Positions 36,841-48,029 of a stretch of 64,000 nt of DNA are shown piece after piece. The DNA lies in NCBI GenBank assembly GCA_964036665.1, contig OZ038526.1:3906001-3970000 (forward strand), written 5' to 3'. The notes below the pieces were generated by a model. It saw nothing but the letters and a program-made list of their open reading frames with translations, searched no databases and was not told the DNA's origin. Within the stretch, counting starts at the first letter, position 1. Each line of letters begins with the position of its first letter. This DNA is from Gordius sp. MW1 (taxonomy: Eukaryota > Nematomorpha > Gordioida > Gordea > Gordiidae). The position numbers were made by a program, and so were the translations under genes.

Positions 36841-39420
36841 TTATTTAATCAATAAGTTTCCTCTCTTGGAAAATAAACGCTCACTGTGGCCCGAAGTGCT
36901 TTGATGGCATATATAATCTTTCGCCATAGCTGCCAAATTCGGAAATCTCAAAGATGATGTTTTCCACCAATCATGTACATTAACATCGCCATGACATTCA
37001 GTCTCAATTATATAACTATCCAATTCATCATCACCCATACATATTCTTTAAATTATAAAATTTACACAAAATTATTATACCTGCGTATTTTTGTAAAGGG
37101 GATTTGGTAAATAAACCACTCATCATCGGCCTATCTACTAACACATTAAGGAAAATAATGTTTTGCTTTAACAATTATTTTAGTAACGGCTTCCGAGTGG
37201 AATATGTTGTTGAAGTTTTTTCTAATTTATCGCTAATTTCTTCAAATAAATTTTTGACGATACCCATTAACGGAATTATTTGTTTTTATAGTCACAAAGT
37301 TACCCTTTTGCTTGTCAAAGTTAAATATTTCATATACTTTGAAGTACGCCTCTGAAAAACATTCGAGATTCGATTCGAGATTCGATTCGTCCTAATTCGA
37401 ATCCATATGTGTAAGTTTCGAATCGAATATTTAAGCTGCTAGGATTCGAAAATCCTAATCGAATCCTTGAAAATCCCAATTTTATTTTTTTTTATTTTAA
37501 TTTAAATAGACGAGATTCAAATATTTAGCTATTTTTATCTTACCGCATTTTAGATATTTTTCCTGCTACAATTTAAAAAGGTTTAATTTAAAATTTTTCA
37601 AAATTACATAAGTTATGGAGAACGAGGATCACAATTTAATTAAATTATGGACTTTGAAAAAAAGTGCAAGGTAGCACAAAAATGTTTTACCATTAAAGGC
37701 TATATGTTAAGAATTTGACCCACCAATTAATTACCTAAAGGCAGATACTTTACATGGTAGTCAGGTGGAACAGCACCTATATAATGATAGAAAAGGCTAT
37801 TTTTGTAAGGCAGGCATTGGATTTGGCCTTTAAATTTCTCTTAGGAGCAATTGCTATCCAACATTGAATGGGAACAATTGAAAAGGTTAAATTGATACTT
37901 TTTCCCTTTTACAGTGCAACTAATTTAAAATCCGGGGGGGGGGGGGGCAAATCCCACAATTAACTTGGTATTACCGGTATATTATCAACCAGGCACAGAA
38001 GATCATGCTGTCAAAATGGCCAAACAGAAAATTGAAGATATATGGCATTAGAAGATAGCTTTATTAGATATATGGCATTCAACAAGAAGATAGCTATTAG
38101 GGAGTGTTGTCGATTTAAGGCTCAAAATTTGAGTGTTTATCACCAATGGGGTGATTCACCAGTACATGGCATATCCTGTAGAGAAATTAAAGATGAATGG
38201 AAAACTGCTATATGAAGTCAGCCCGATTTGTATCAACCAGCGAGGTATCAAGCCTGGATCGTTTATTAAGAGCAACATGAACGCGAAGTCATCATTGGAG
38301 ACATTTTTGCACAAACCACGTGTGGCCTCCAATGTTGAGCCTTTACAATGGTGAAAATCGAATCAACGTCGTTTTCCAGCCATCCAAAAATTGGCAAAAA
38401 AATCTTCTCTCTATCCTGGATCATTCACCTTGTGTAAAAGAATATTTTTAACCGGAACTAATTTCGTTTAAAGAATTAGTGTTAGGAAGATAATTTGCCT
38501 TAAAAGTTGGCTAAAAACGGTTCTTGATTGTCTTAAACATATCATAGTTTTTGTTCGCCTTTAATATTTTTATTTCTAATGTGTGCATTTTTTAAATATT
38601 TTTCAAATAAATCTTTCAAATGTATATGCAAATTAAAATTCATAGTAGCCTTTATGTGTTTTTCAATAATTAAAAAACTTAATAAATATTCGAATCCTAA
38701 AATTTTTTTCGAAACAAAATCTTCATTTTAATATTCGTCGAATCTCGAATCGAATATTTTTTTGAAAAAAAATTCGAATCCGATTTGAAATCCAGAGGCG
38801 TACTTTGAAGAATGGTAAAAAAAAATGCTCCACTTCTCTTAGGTATCCAATTTCTTCCTGATTAAAGGCCAACTTTGTGTAGGATAATATTCAGGGTGCT
38901 CATTTCCTTAAAAAATATTACATAATTTCGATATAATATACTTTATTTGCCTTTAGCAACATTATGTATGTTGAATTTCACCGGGTATTGTTAAATAAAG
39001 GAATCAAGTAACTTGATTGGTTAAATCATTCTTTCTCATCGCGGACTTATAGTGAATATAATGTACCAGGCGAGAGATTTCATTTAAAAAAGGGTTGAAA
39101 ATCTTCAATCCTCGCCAGCTATGTGGTTCATCACACGAGCACCGGATTTAAAATTTAAGGCATTAGATGGTAGTTTAATATGCAACAAAGTAATGGCGTT
39201 TAGTTGATTGGTAGCATTATCGGTAGTGAAAGAGAGAAATTTGTCTTCCACCAAGACCTTGTGCAGAACATTAGAGATTTCCCTACCAGTATGGCGTAAT
39301 GGCATCATGAGAATTCGAAGTAAAAAAATTTCCAGCGACCATTGTTTATTAATCAAATGGAGTGTCATTCCAATATATGATACATTTATTGGGTTTGCCA
39401 TAAATCTGTTCTTATAGCTA
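36841..39420 (-). pseudogene. hAT transposase remnant, split by a second hAT element
   Basis: Minus-strand fragments match the middle (39401-39105: PINVSYIGMTLHLI, a TDNATNQ segment, then LNFKSGARVMNHIA) and the C-terminal dimerisation region (37038-36841: WWKTSSLRFPNLAAMAKDYI followed by SGHSERLFSKRGNLL) of a hAT transposase. The stretch between is interrupted by the insertion at 37344-38801 and is otherwise degraded. The SERLFSKRGN block is the conserved hAT C-terminal signature. Confidence 0.75.
37344..38801. mobile_element. hAT-type element with GATTCGA-rich ends, nested
   Basis: Termini are GTACGCCTCTG...CAGAGGCGT, flanked by ACTTTGAA at 37336-37343 and 38802-38809, a perfect 8-bp duplication. 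Subterminal GATTCGA/TTCGAATC repeats are dense at both ends (37370-37470 and 38690-38790). The interior contains a C-run/G-run patch (37937) and a degraded finger-like start near 37615. No intact transposase. Confidence 0.8.
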
Positions 39421-40639
39421 AGTGCGTTGTTATAGTCCTGAGTTTATTAGAGGGAGGTTGTTTATGGCCTTCATATGTTTCATGCAGGTGGCTTTTAGCA
39501 GTTTGTTTTGACCACAAATTGTTGTTGACGTTAAGGCATTCGGGCCCATTTTTCAAACCTGTGCTATTATAGGTGGATAGCGATAAATCATTACTGATTA
39601 CATATTCTAAAAACTTACTATTTACAATCTCATTTTATTCAGGTGTTACTGGACCTTTAAAAATGGAGGTCCCTTTTCAGTTGTCATTAATTTTCCCCGA
39701 TGGGCGTTGTTAAAATGTGTTCTATTGTTAGGGACGGAGGTTTATAGGCTAAATGTTGTGGGGCATTCGATGCATTTTTTGGTTTTTCTAAGCATTAAGT
39801 ATATACTTTTATAGATTTGGGAGATAACGTTAAATCGCTTGTGTTTAAACTTAGAGAAGAGGATGAAAGTGACATTTTACAAAAAAATAACTATATTATA
39901 ATAAAAAAATCTTATCTATATATAAAGGACTGCGCAGTTGTGGTTAATAATTAGTTAATTAAGGAAAAAACAGAGGCAAATAGGGCCCTTTGAAGTTTTA
40001 CAAAATATTACCTTTAGTTAGAGTTTGTTATGCTATTAATATGATAACGATATTATTAACAAATTGCAGATACGGCACCGGAAACACCTACAACTATTTT
40101 TTCAAGTGCGACATGCAATTAGCCCTAATAATAATTTTGTTTATTTGATAACACGAGGAAAGCTCGTCACGCAGATGGGGTAATTAATTATTATTCTTTG
40201 AATGATTGAAATTGCTACCTTTACTAATTAGCCAGAGTTTGGTAAATTTGAGACAATATTCTTAACCAATGGCACAAATACGGCACCAGAAACCGCTACA
40301 AACCCATTAAGATAAATCAAGCAAGCTGTAGAGCTAAAATTAATGCCTTATAAATTATGTTTCACTTTTTAAAAGTTTGCTGATTTTAAGTGCAATCTCT
40401 GCGAGGGAGGGGACGGTGTAAATAACAATTAGGGCGTAATTTTTCAATTAAGGGAATGGAGAATCAGTGTCAAAATCCTGACAAAGGTGCAAAATTAAAA
40501 TTTAATCTATTTCAATCAGAGAGTAATATATTCCTCTTAGCCAACTTTGCCTATCAAGGGTGGTGTTGCACAGAATGTAATTTACTTTAAACACGTGTGT
40601 GCAATATGCATAAATATGCAACTTAATAATAATAAAAAG
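39421..40639. other. 1.2 kb, no gene seen
   Basis: AT-rich. Part of 39421-39700 may continue the hAT remnant but is too degraded to say. Confidence 0.4.
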
Positions 40640-40920
40640 TATAGCAATGATAGCGCCACGCTATGGCTCTAACGTTTCCAAGTGATTATGTGCTATAGCT
40701 CTTGCGCCTCCAAGTGACCATGCGATATAGCTCACGCATCCAAGCCAAGCGTCTGTGTTATAGCTCCAGCGCCTCCAAGTACTACGTGCTATCTATAGCT
40801 TAGCGCCTTATTTGAATAGCTCTATAGCTTATAACGCATCCAAGCGATTATGTTATCTAGCGGGGAGGCGCTAAGCGCGCTAGTGCTAAGCGCTTAACCA
40901 TCACTAATTTTTATTTGAAT
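40640..40920. repeat. Diverged tandem repeat of about 40 bp (TATAGCTC...GCGCCTCCAAG)
   Basis: About five or six imperfect units of the form CTATAGCTCNNGCGCNTCCAAG plus a short spacer with T/CATGTGCTAT follow one another. The array ends in a GCGCTAAGCGCGCTAGTGC palindrome-rich stretch near 40868-40898. It is richer in GC than its surroundings. Not recognised as a named satellite. Confidence 0.6.
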
Positions 40921-41239
40921 TAGGGGTTGCAAACACGCGTATTACAATACAATAGCTTATTACTATTTTGCATGCTAACCTTCGTTACAATAATACGAAT
41001 TTTAAACATTATTATCCTCCACAGTGATATAGGAAATGTTAATTAAAAATACTGTGTGACACTTGTTATCATTAAATTTAGGATAACCATTATCGAGGTC
41101 AACTAGCCACGCTAGGAAAAATTATTAGTTTTATTAAAATTATGCAATATTTGGGTAAATTCACATTTTATAATTTAGCTTATTGAAAGCGACTTACAAT
41201 ATCTATTATGTACAAAAGGCCCCACATCCGATTGATCCA

Positions 41240-41577
41240 TGTGTTAACGAGACCAATGTTACACGATCCAAATTCTTGTACTGTATAAGCGATCTCATAT
41301 TCCATTTTCTTATTCGATCCAAAAAATAATGAAGCGCCGATTTGTGTTTTTCGCATTCGGAAAAACACAAATCGTAAGAAATAAACAAAATTTCTTACTC
41401 ACGTTTTCATATTGTGAATTCGGTCTCGCAAGGGCAGGTTTTGTAAGGTTAGGGTTAGGTCATTTTAGGTTCAAGATACATAATTAATTTCTTTGGATCG
41501 AATAAGAAAATGGAATGTCAGATCGCTTATACAGTACAAGAATTTGGATGGTGTAACATTGGCCTGTTAACGAAGTG
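41240..41577. mobile_element. Foldback element, ~80-bp arms, with an internal hairpin
   Basis: The left arm (about 41240-41322) and right arm (about 41493-41575) are inverted and differ at only a few positions, sharing TTCTTGTACTGTATAAGCG and the ATTCGATCCAAA end. Between them a second perfect hairpin occurs: CGATTTGTGTTTTTC and its inverse at about 41337-41374. A GGTTAGGGTTAGG stretch is at 41448-41460. No target duplication identified. Confidence 0.65.
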
Positions 41578-42930
41578 TTCTATTTAAGAATGAGATAAAC
41601 TATTGTTTAATTATTATATAGTATGAGAAGATAAATATGAGGCACATATAATACGAGAAAAAAAAGCTTCAAAATATCAATAGAAAAAACTTACCTTACA
41701 TTAAAATCAATCACTTAGTTTTTTATTTGGGAATAAAAATAATGAACAAATTCATTAAGTTGAAAAGTTTAAGGCTAAAATGTTAGACAAATAAACATAA
41801 TATTTTATATGTATGTAAAACTGCCAAGTTACTCTAGATTTAATATCATTTAACTTAATAATTATATTCGCATTATAAAATTCTTTTGCAAAAATTCAAA
41901 GCCATTCTAAATAAATATTTTTATACTAATATTATAACGCAAATATATGTGTAGAATATATCTAAATTTGTTTTAAAAGAAGTAATATATCATAATCTAA
42001 AAGAATGTTTTGAATAAATTACTCTCATTCAAATTGAGGGGAATTTGATTCGTGGGTAATAATATTAGTGCCTAAACATGAACATAACTATTTTATTTAA
42101 ATTAAAAACTATACCCCTTTCCACTACAAACAGAATCCAAATGTGAGAAATCTTCATTATGCAATATATTATAATATGAGATGCTTTCGATTTATTGACT
42201 GAATGAAATCACTATTTTTACCATGCTAAGCGATAGCAAACAACCGCATAGTTAATGAGCATAAAAAATGGAATCTATTTTAGGAGAAAGTATGTATGAC
42301 ACTTTAAAAAAGGCTCTACAATTTTGGTGTAAAAAACGCGTCTTGTTTGTCACCCGTTTCTAAGGATCTCCTTTTAGCCTGGCAAATGCTTAAAATTTAT
42401 GAGACGCAACCTGAGCTCGCTACGAGACCTATCCCCATAAGCTATTCCTTAAATAATAGGACCACGTTATTAATGACATTTTTATGATAAAGGGTATCCG
42501 AAGCAAATGCAAAAATTATCGTGCCAAAATTGAGCATCACTTTTGTATGTAAAAGGTACTCATTAATTATATATACCCTATGTTCTCATTTAAACGCTAA
42601 ACGAATCAACCATATTTTTAAGATAAACATTTTGCCTACAAATTATTCGCAGCTTTAAGGGCCTTAAAAAAGATTTATAATGCGCAAAACTATATTTTTG
42701 AAGCCAGGTTCATCTAACTTAACAAGAGCTATTAAAATCGTACAAAAGGTCTGGCATGAATTATAATATCTCCTCCCCGTCATTTTTAAGAAAATACATT
42801 GGTGTAGCCAGGGGAGGCAACGAGGGGCAGCTGCCCCTATCTTTAATACAAACTTATTAAATGAATTAAATGTAAAATATAATAGCCGCCTCGGCTTGTA
42901 AATTCTTACCAAACTTTAAGCCCTCTTCCT
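41578..42930. other. 1.35 kb, no gene seen
   Basis: AT-rich. A degraded GTAGCC/GGGGCAGCTGCCCC stretch near 42805-42840 is likely a CGTAGC-type remnant. Confidence 0.4.
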
Positions 42931-42934
42931 TTAA

Positions 42935-43511
42935 CCCTCGAGAGTATTCCTGAAAATCCCGAACGCGAGAGCATTCGTGGGGTATATTTGGCCCCATTTT
43001 TTCACTTCTTATAACTTTCGAACTATCAAATAAAATTATTTCAGATTTTGAATATATGTTTGTAAAGGACTCTTAATTAATGGTATAAATGTTGATAAAT
43101 AATTAAACAATATTACAAAAAATATTAACATTTTTCTGAAGTTATATTATTTTTTTTAATTTCAATGCCTCGCCTCATTTTCCTTTCAACATCATATACC
43201 ATGAAATGAATCAAAATTAAAATGATTTTTTATTAAAAGAAAATCGGAAATGCAAAAAAAATATAATTGCACAAACATATGATGATATAAAAAAATAGAA
43301 ACATTTATTCTTGGGTACACAGGACCCCTGTGGCCAAGAAAATGCTATATTTTAAAAAGTAGTGAGCCAAAAGTTATAAAATTTCCCCCAAATTTAATTC
43401 TTGGTAAAATATTAGACTACTGAAAAGGCCAGATCAATTCGTCTTTAAACGCGTTTTATATTTAAGTTAACTATCGTGGGGTTCGTGGTGTCCCACGAAT
43501 GCTCTCGAGGG
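42935..43511. mobile_element. piggyBac-like MITE with TTAA target site
   Basis: TTAA (42931-42934) is followed by CCCTCGAGAG. The other end is CTCTCGAGGG followed by TTAA (43512-43515). Longer subterminal similarity (GAGCATTCGTGGGG against CCACGAATGCTC) supports a pair. 577 bp with no transposase. A TTAA duplication with CCC/GGG ends is the piggyBac pattern. Confidence 0.72.
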
Positions 43512-43799
43512 TTAAAATCAAATCTTGGTTTCGCTCATATAAATTATATGCTCATCAATATAACATTGGAGACATAAATCGATAAAACTTATAATAAAAC
43601 ATATCATTAGAAACATTCATGTTAGTGTATGGCCCCAAATAACGTATGTTATAATAATAAGAAAAATCGTCATTGTCGCACCAAATAAGAGCTGGCATGC
43701 GAGCCTTAAACTCATTTCCACATTTTTATGCTTATTACAAAATATTAATATCATTGTATGCCAACATTTACATTTATAATGTTCACATTATATGCAAAT

Positions 43800-44010
43800 A
43801 AGTCTCATATAATTAGAGGTGACAAAAACTAGTTCATTTTGAACTTAGTTCTTTGAATTAGTTCACTTTTTTCTGAACCTGAACTGAACTAGTTACCTTT
43901 CCAAAAATTGAACTATGAACTTGAACTAGTTCGTTTTTTTAAAGTTAAACTAGTTCTTTTTTTTAATATTCTGAACTTGAACTTTAAAATATAAATGAAC
44001 TAGTTCATCA
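43800..44010. repeat. One-sided hAT-like end with GAACTAGTTC repeats
   Basis: It starts AGAGGTGACAAAAACTAGTTC, then carries seven or more GAACT/AGTTC palindromic repeats. The opposite terminus was not found, so the element is truncated or not closed in this window. Confidence 0.5.
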
Positions 44011-44235
44011 TAAAAATTATTATTTAAAATGAATTTATAAGCCGAGTTTGATTGTTTTTATTAACAGGAATTACACACGATTTCAACGAATTTTTTGACA
44101 TCAAGCAGAAAATCACCATGAAAATTGTAAAATCCAATACGATTTCAATCCGTAGCTCTATGCCATCTCGTTAATCTAATATATTTTTGCATGTATCATA
44201 CACAATCATTTAGAAATAAACCTCTATTATAAAAA

Positions 44236-44560
44236 AACTCGGGCCTTCGGCCCTCGTGGGAAGGGGGAGAAGGGGAGGGGGGAAGGGGAGGGGGGAAGGG
44301 GAGGAGGGGAAGGGAAGGGGGGACGACTCATCTATACTCCGTATAAACGTAGCATATTTGCTATGCAATTTATGGCGAGAAAGGTGGGAAGGGGCGAGAA
44401 TGCCCATAGGGGGGGGTATTAAATGCAAAATTATTAGTTAATTATTAATTTATACAAATATTTAAAAAGTTAAATGTTATTAACAAGAACAATATATTTA
44501 AAAAATAAAAAAATTTGCCCTCGCCGGTTATGAACAAGATCTCGCGGGTAAAAACCGCTT
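44236..44560 (+). mobile_element. HINE/pearl-like element, copy 3, minisatellite deleted
   Basis: The 5' hairpin CTCGGGCCTTCGGCCCTCG, the long GGGGAAGGGG purine tract, TTGCTATGCAATTTATGG and the CCCATAGGGGGGGG block are followed directly by the distal TATTAACAAGAACAA stretch and a TTGCCCTCGCCGG piece. All tandem units are missing. Confidence 0.65.
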
Positions 44561-44883
44561 GCACTTTGTTTCAAAACATGTAAAATATATCACATCGTCA
44601 ATAAGGCTGTCATTAAATATTTGAAGAAGCTGGTCACCTTAGTGTGACAGACAACTATTTGAATTTTTTTTATATCGAGCATTTCAAACAGTAAAAACAT
44701 TTAACCTGGCTTTGGATTGTCATTAACGTTGTATTTTCTAATTGTGCTCCCTGTTGGCTTACAAATTACACTCCGAATAAATTTGTAGGCTTGGGATGAG
44801 TAAAAATGAAGGGTTCTTTTTATTTCTTCAGAATAAGCCTTGTTGAAGGGATTATATACACGGTTCGGGTATAAGCGTCCGAC

Positions 44884-45207
44884 ACTTTTGAGACCGGTTT
44901 TCACGCATATTCATACGCATGTAATATGTACAATTAAAACAAAATAAGTTATATCAAAATATATAATATCTATTTTATAAATAAATACATATTATCAAAT
45001 AAATAACTAAATATAACCCTAACCCTTGCCTATATATTACATTTTACTTTTGAGACCGGTTTTCACGCATATTCATACGCATGTAATATGTACAATTAAA
45101 ACAAAATAAGTTATATCAAAATATATAATATCTATTTTATAAATAAATACATATTATCAAATAAATAACTAAATATAACCCTAACCCTTGCCTATATATT
45201 ACATTTT
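44884..45207. repeat. 162-bp tandem duplication containing CCCTAACCC
   Basis: The unit starting ACTTTTGAGACCGG and ending ...TATTACATTTT occurs twice at a 162-base offset with no difference I can see. Its last third (ATATAACCCTAACCCTTGCC) is shared with the interior of the HINE-like family and with 47380-47420. Confidence 0.85.
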
Positions 45208-45327
45208 ACATATATTACATTTTGCGCAGAGTTATTTTACCTCTCATTTTGATTGGGTTATCTTAGAAAGTGTCGGACGGATGCCTAAAAACCTATATAC
45301 ACCACCAGAGCGTGTGTTTTTAGTGGA

Positions 45328-45557
45328 GTGGGGGTCAAAGGAGCACATCAGAGCTCATCAGGAATTGTTATTATAACCCAAACCCTAACCCTTACCCTGG
45401 CCCTAATACTTACCCTAACCCATATATTTACTTGTTATGATATCACTAGGACATGTTAATATAAAATATTTTGTGCTAAGACAATTTGTTAAATTCATCC
45501 TGAGCATTGTGCTCCTTTTCTGATGAGTTCTGATGAGCTCCTTTGACCGGTTCCCTT
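45328..45557. repeat. Inverted-repeat element with a telomere-like core (copy 2)
   Basis: GGGGTCAAAGGAGCACATCAG...GCTCATCAG at the left is inverted at the right as TTCTGATGAG...GATGAGCTCC plus TTTGACCGGTTCCC. The core (45375-45425) is CCCTAACCCTTACCCTGGCCC-like. It shares both outermost ends and the core type with 25257-25490, but the inner arm sequence differs. Confidence 0.65.
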
Positions 45558-45899
45558 TTTAGTATAGAAGGGAGAGGAGTATCACCAAAATAATTTGCAA
45601 TAATATCACCCCTCCCTCACCTGAAATTAACGCTTTCTTATCAAAAAGAGCAGCCAAATCTTAAAAAGTCTTAAGTTTCTTAAAATTTTTATTTCTTCGA
45701 GTTTTTAAAGTTCTTTAAAATGCTTTAAAAGCATATCCGTTTTATTTTTTTTCTTTAAACACATTGCATATGATTGATCCTTCTTTACTAAAATAAATCT
45801 TAGTAATCATTTACAAATCATAATTACTTGTATTGAATGTTTTGCACAAAGTTATCTTGGGGAAGATACTAAAAAAACTAAATTTATGAAATTACTGTA
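45558..45899. other. Spacer, no gene seen
   Basis: AT-rich. Nothing recognised. Confidence 0.4.
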
Positions 45900-46031
45900 T
45901 CTAATATATAAAATTCTCGTGTCATGGTGTTTGGTCCTCAACTCCTCCGAAACGGCTGGACCGATTTAGATGAAATTTCTTCGAATATTTGGTAGGTCTG
46001 AGCCTAGGTTTTAAACTATATTCCAAATCTC

Positions 46032-47918
46032 TAAGGGCTTGTCTTAATATCGGATTCAGATTCGAAATGCGCAAATTTATTTTTGTCCATATATCGGATT
46101 CATGTTCATACTTCAATCTCGAATGTTATCATTTAATTTACTTAGTTGATTATTAAAAACAAGTAGTAGAAAGAAAAATATGATATATTTGGAGAATATA
46201 ATCACATTTTTGATATTGATAGTGAGTGAGCAAAATTTTTTTCAACTTGAATGTTTCCTTCAACAATCTATTACTTAGTAAAATTGTTAAAGACATATAG
46301 CATTATAAATCCAAAGTTAATCCACCAGTATAGTTTTAGATTTTCAAGGAGTGCAATAGCATTATTGAAGAAGTTTTGGTGCCATAGTTAAGGTCAATTC
46401 ACATCATTGTGCAGTTTGGATTAGAGTATAACAAGTTATATAAAGTGTCAAAAAGCTGAGAAGAGGAGCATTCCTACACAATATACATATAGGCAAGTAG
46501 CAGATAGGTTGCACTCCTTTACAAGAGGCAAGATCACTTTCAAACACCTATTGAAAATTCCAAGCCAAGAAATTTATATTCAAATTATTTTAATTTGCCT
46601 TGATGTTTGTTATTTTTATGATTTGAATAAAATTTATGTTGTCTACTATTAATTTAAATGTGCAACAAGATAGACTTAATAAATTTTAATAGATTATTAA
46701 AATATTGACTAATGATATATATGAACAAACAAAGTATAAACATAACAAATTCTTTACATTGTTTTTTGTCATTACATCAAGATAATGAAAATCTGGCAAA
46801 ATAGATTTAAATAATAATAAACAGGATCTTCTTCTTTTAAACATTTAGCCTCTTCTATATCAATCAATCTATTAAGTTGATTAACAAACAGATTTCTTTT
46901 GTTACAAGGTCTATTTTCTTTATCAAGATCATCTAAGGTACTTGTGATGGGAGTTTCATTAAAAACCTTTTCCACAAACATGATGTCTAAAAGTTTTCTT
47001 CCTGTACTCCCTGATTTTAGTGTTTTCCACCTTGATTTGCAACTAATAAACAGCTATATATAATTTAATGTTTGCATATTACAATCTTTGGCTAAATTAT
47101 CACAACATTTTTTCATCTCAAACTTAATCATACCTTCACACCATATAATTTTATTCTTTTCAACGCTTTTGATCAAATATAAACTTTGCTGATACCTAAA
47201 AACTCAAAATTCATATAACATTTAAGGGTGCGTCTTAAAACGCTATTTTGAATCTAGATTTAAAAAGCGAATGCATGTTAAAACATAGCCGCGTCTTAAT
47301 ACAAGCGTAACTTCATTTTTGGAATCTGGTGCATTTCGTAATATGTGCATTTCGTAATAAGTAATACATATTATCAAATAAATCACTAAATCTAACCCTA
47401 ACCCTTGCCTATATTACATTTTGCCTAGATTACATGAAATTTACAAAATAAACGATAATAATATTTACAAAATAAAAGATAATAATATTAGAAAACTTAC
47501 CAAACGCGGAGGGTTATAACTGCGCATGCGCTTAAGCAATTCTTGCCTGTATTACGAAATGCACATATTACGATTTGCACAGAAGTGCATTTTTGTTTGT
47601 GTTTTTGCTCTTAAAACAAATATTTATCCTTTAATTACGCTTATTAATGCGGATTCATATGGTAACTAAACTAAAGTTGTTGATTCCACGACATGTATAT
47701 CCCGTATTTAGACAAACAAAAATATGGCGCCATGAAGTTGAATCGTATATTAAGACGGGCCCTAAGCTTACGAAAAATGTTGCATCCTACAAAATCGCTG
47801 TTATGTTATGCGTCTAAAATCGAAATCTGCGTAAATCGGATATTAAGACACGGCTATGTTAAAACACGTATGACGATTTTTGTTGCGGCTTAAAATCCGA
47901 TATTAAGACAAGCCCTAA
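46032..47918. mobile_element. PIF/Harbinger-type element with TAA target duplication
   Basis: TAA (46032-46034), then GGGCTTGTCTTAATATCGG; the exact inverse ends at 47915, followed by TAA (47916-47918). The terminal repeats are about 22 bp and perfect. A 3-bp TWA duplication is typical of PIF/Harbinger. Within it, a similar pair (about 47228 and 47762, TTAAGGGTGCGTCTTAA and TTAAGACGGGCCCTAA) may be a nested, more diverged relative. Confidence 0.75.
46772..46981 (-). CDS. Short ORF in the Harbinger-type element, MADF/BESS-like?
   Basis: 69 codons, rich in Lys, Glu and Asn, with KCLKEEDPVYYYLNLFCQIF near the end. Harbinger elements usually carry a Myb/SANT- or MADF-type DNA-binding protein beside the transposase, and the ...DPVYYYLN... 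end loosely recalls the BESS-type tails of such proteins. The match is weak. No DDE transposase can be seen in the element, so this may be a remnant of the accessory protein or chance. Confidence 0.25.
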   Translation of the reverse strand: MFVEKVFNETPITSTLDDLDKENRPCNKRNLFVNQLNRLIDIEEAKCLKEEDPVYYYLNLFCQIFIILM

Positions 47919-48029
47919 GTCATAAGACAAGACGGTCAAGCAAGTTATTTTGTTCTATATGCTTCTGACGTTAAAACGTCAATCAAACGCAACCTCATGA
48001 CGTAATGCGTATCTATCGTGTTCTTTGAA

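Larger units (their letters stand above)
45900..48024 (+). mobile_element. Helitron 5' fragment, split by a Harbinger-type insertion
   Basis: TCTAATATATAAAATTCTCG at 45900, after an A, begins a Helitron-type 5' region. It includes a CGGCTGGACCGATTTAGATG phrase like the GACCGATTTGGCT phrase in the element at 7214. After the insertion at 46035-47915 the sequence resumes with AACGTCAATCAAACGC and TGCGTATCTATC, which align with 7419-7470. No 3' CTAG hairpin end is present before the next element at 48030. Confidence 0.55.
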
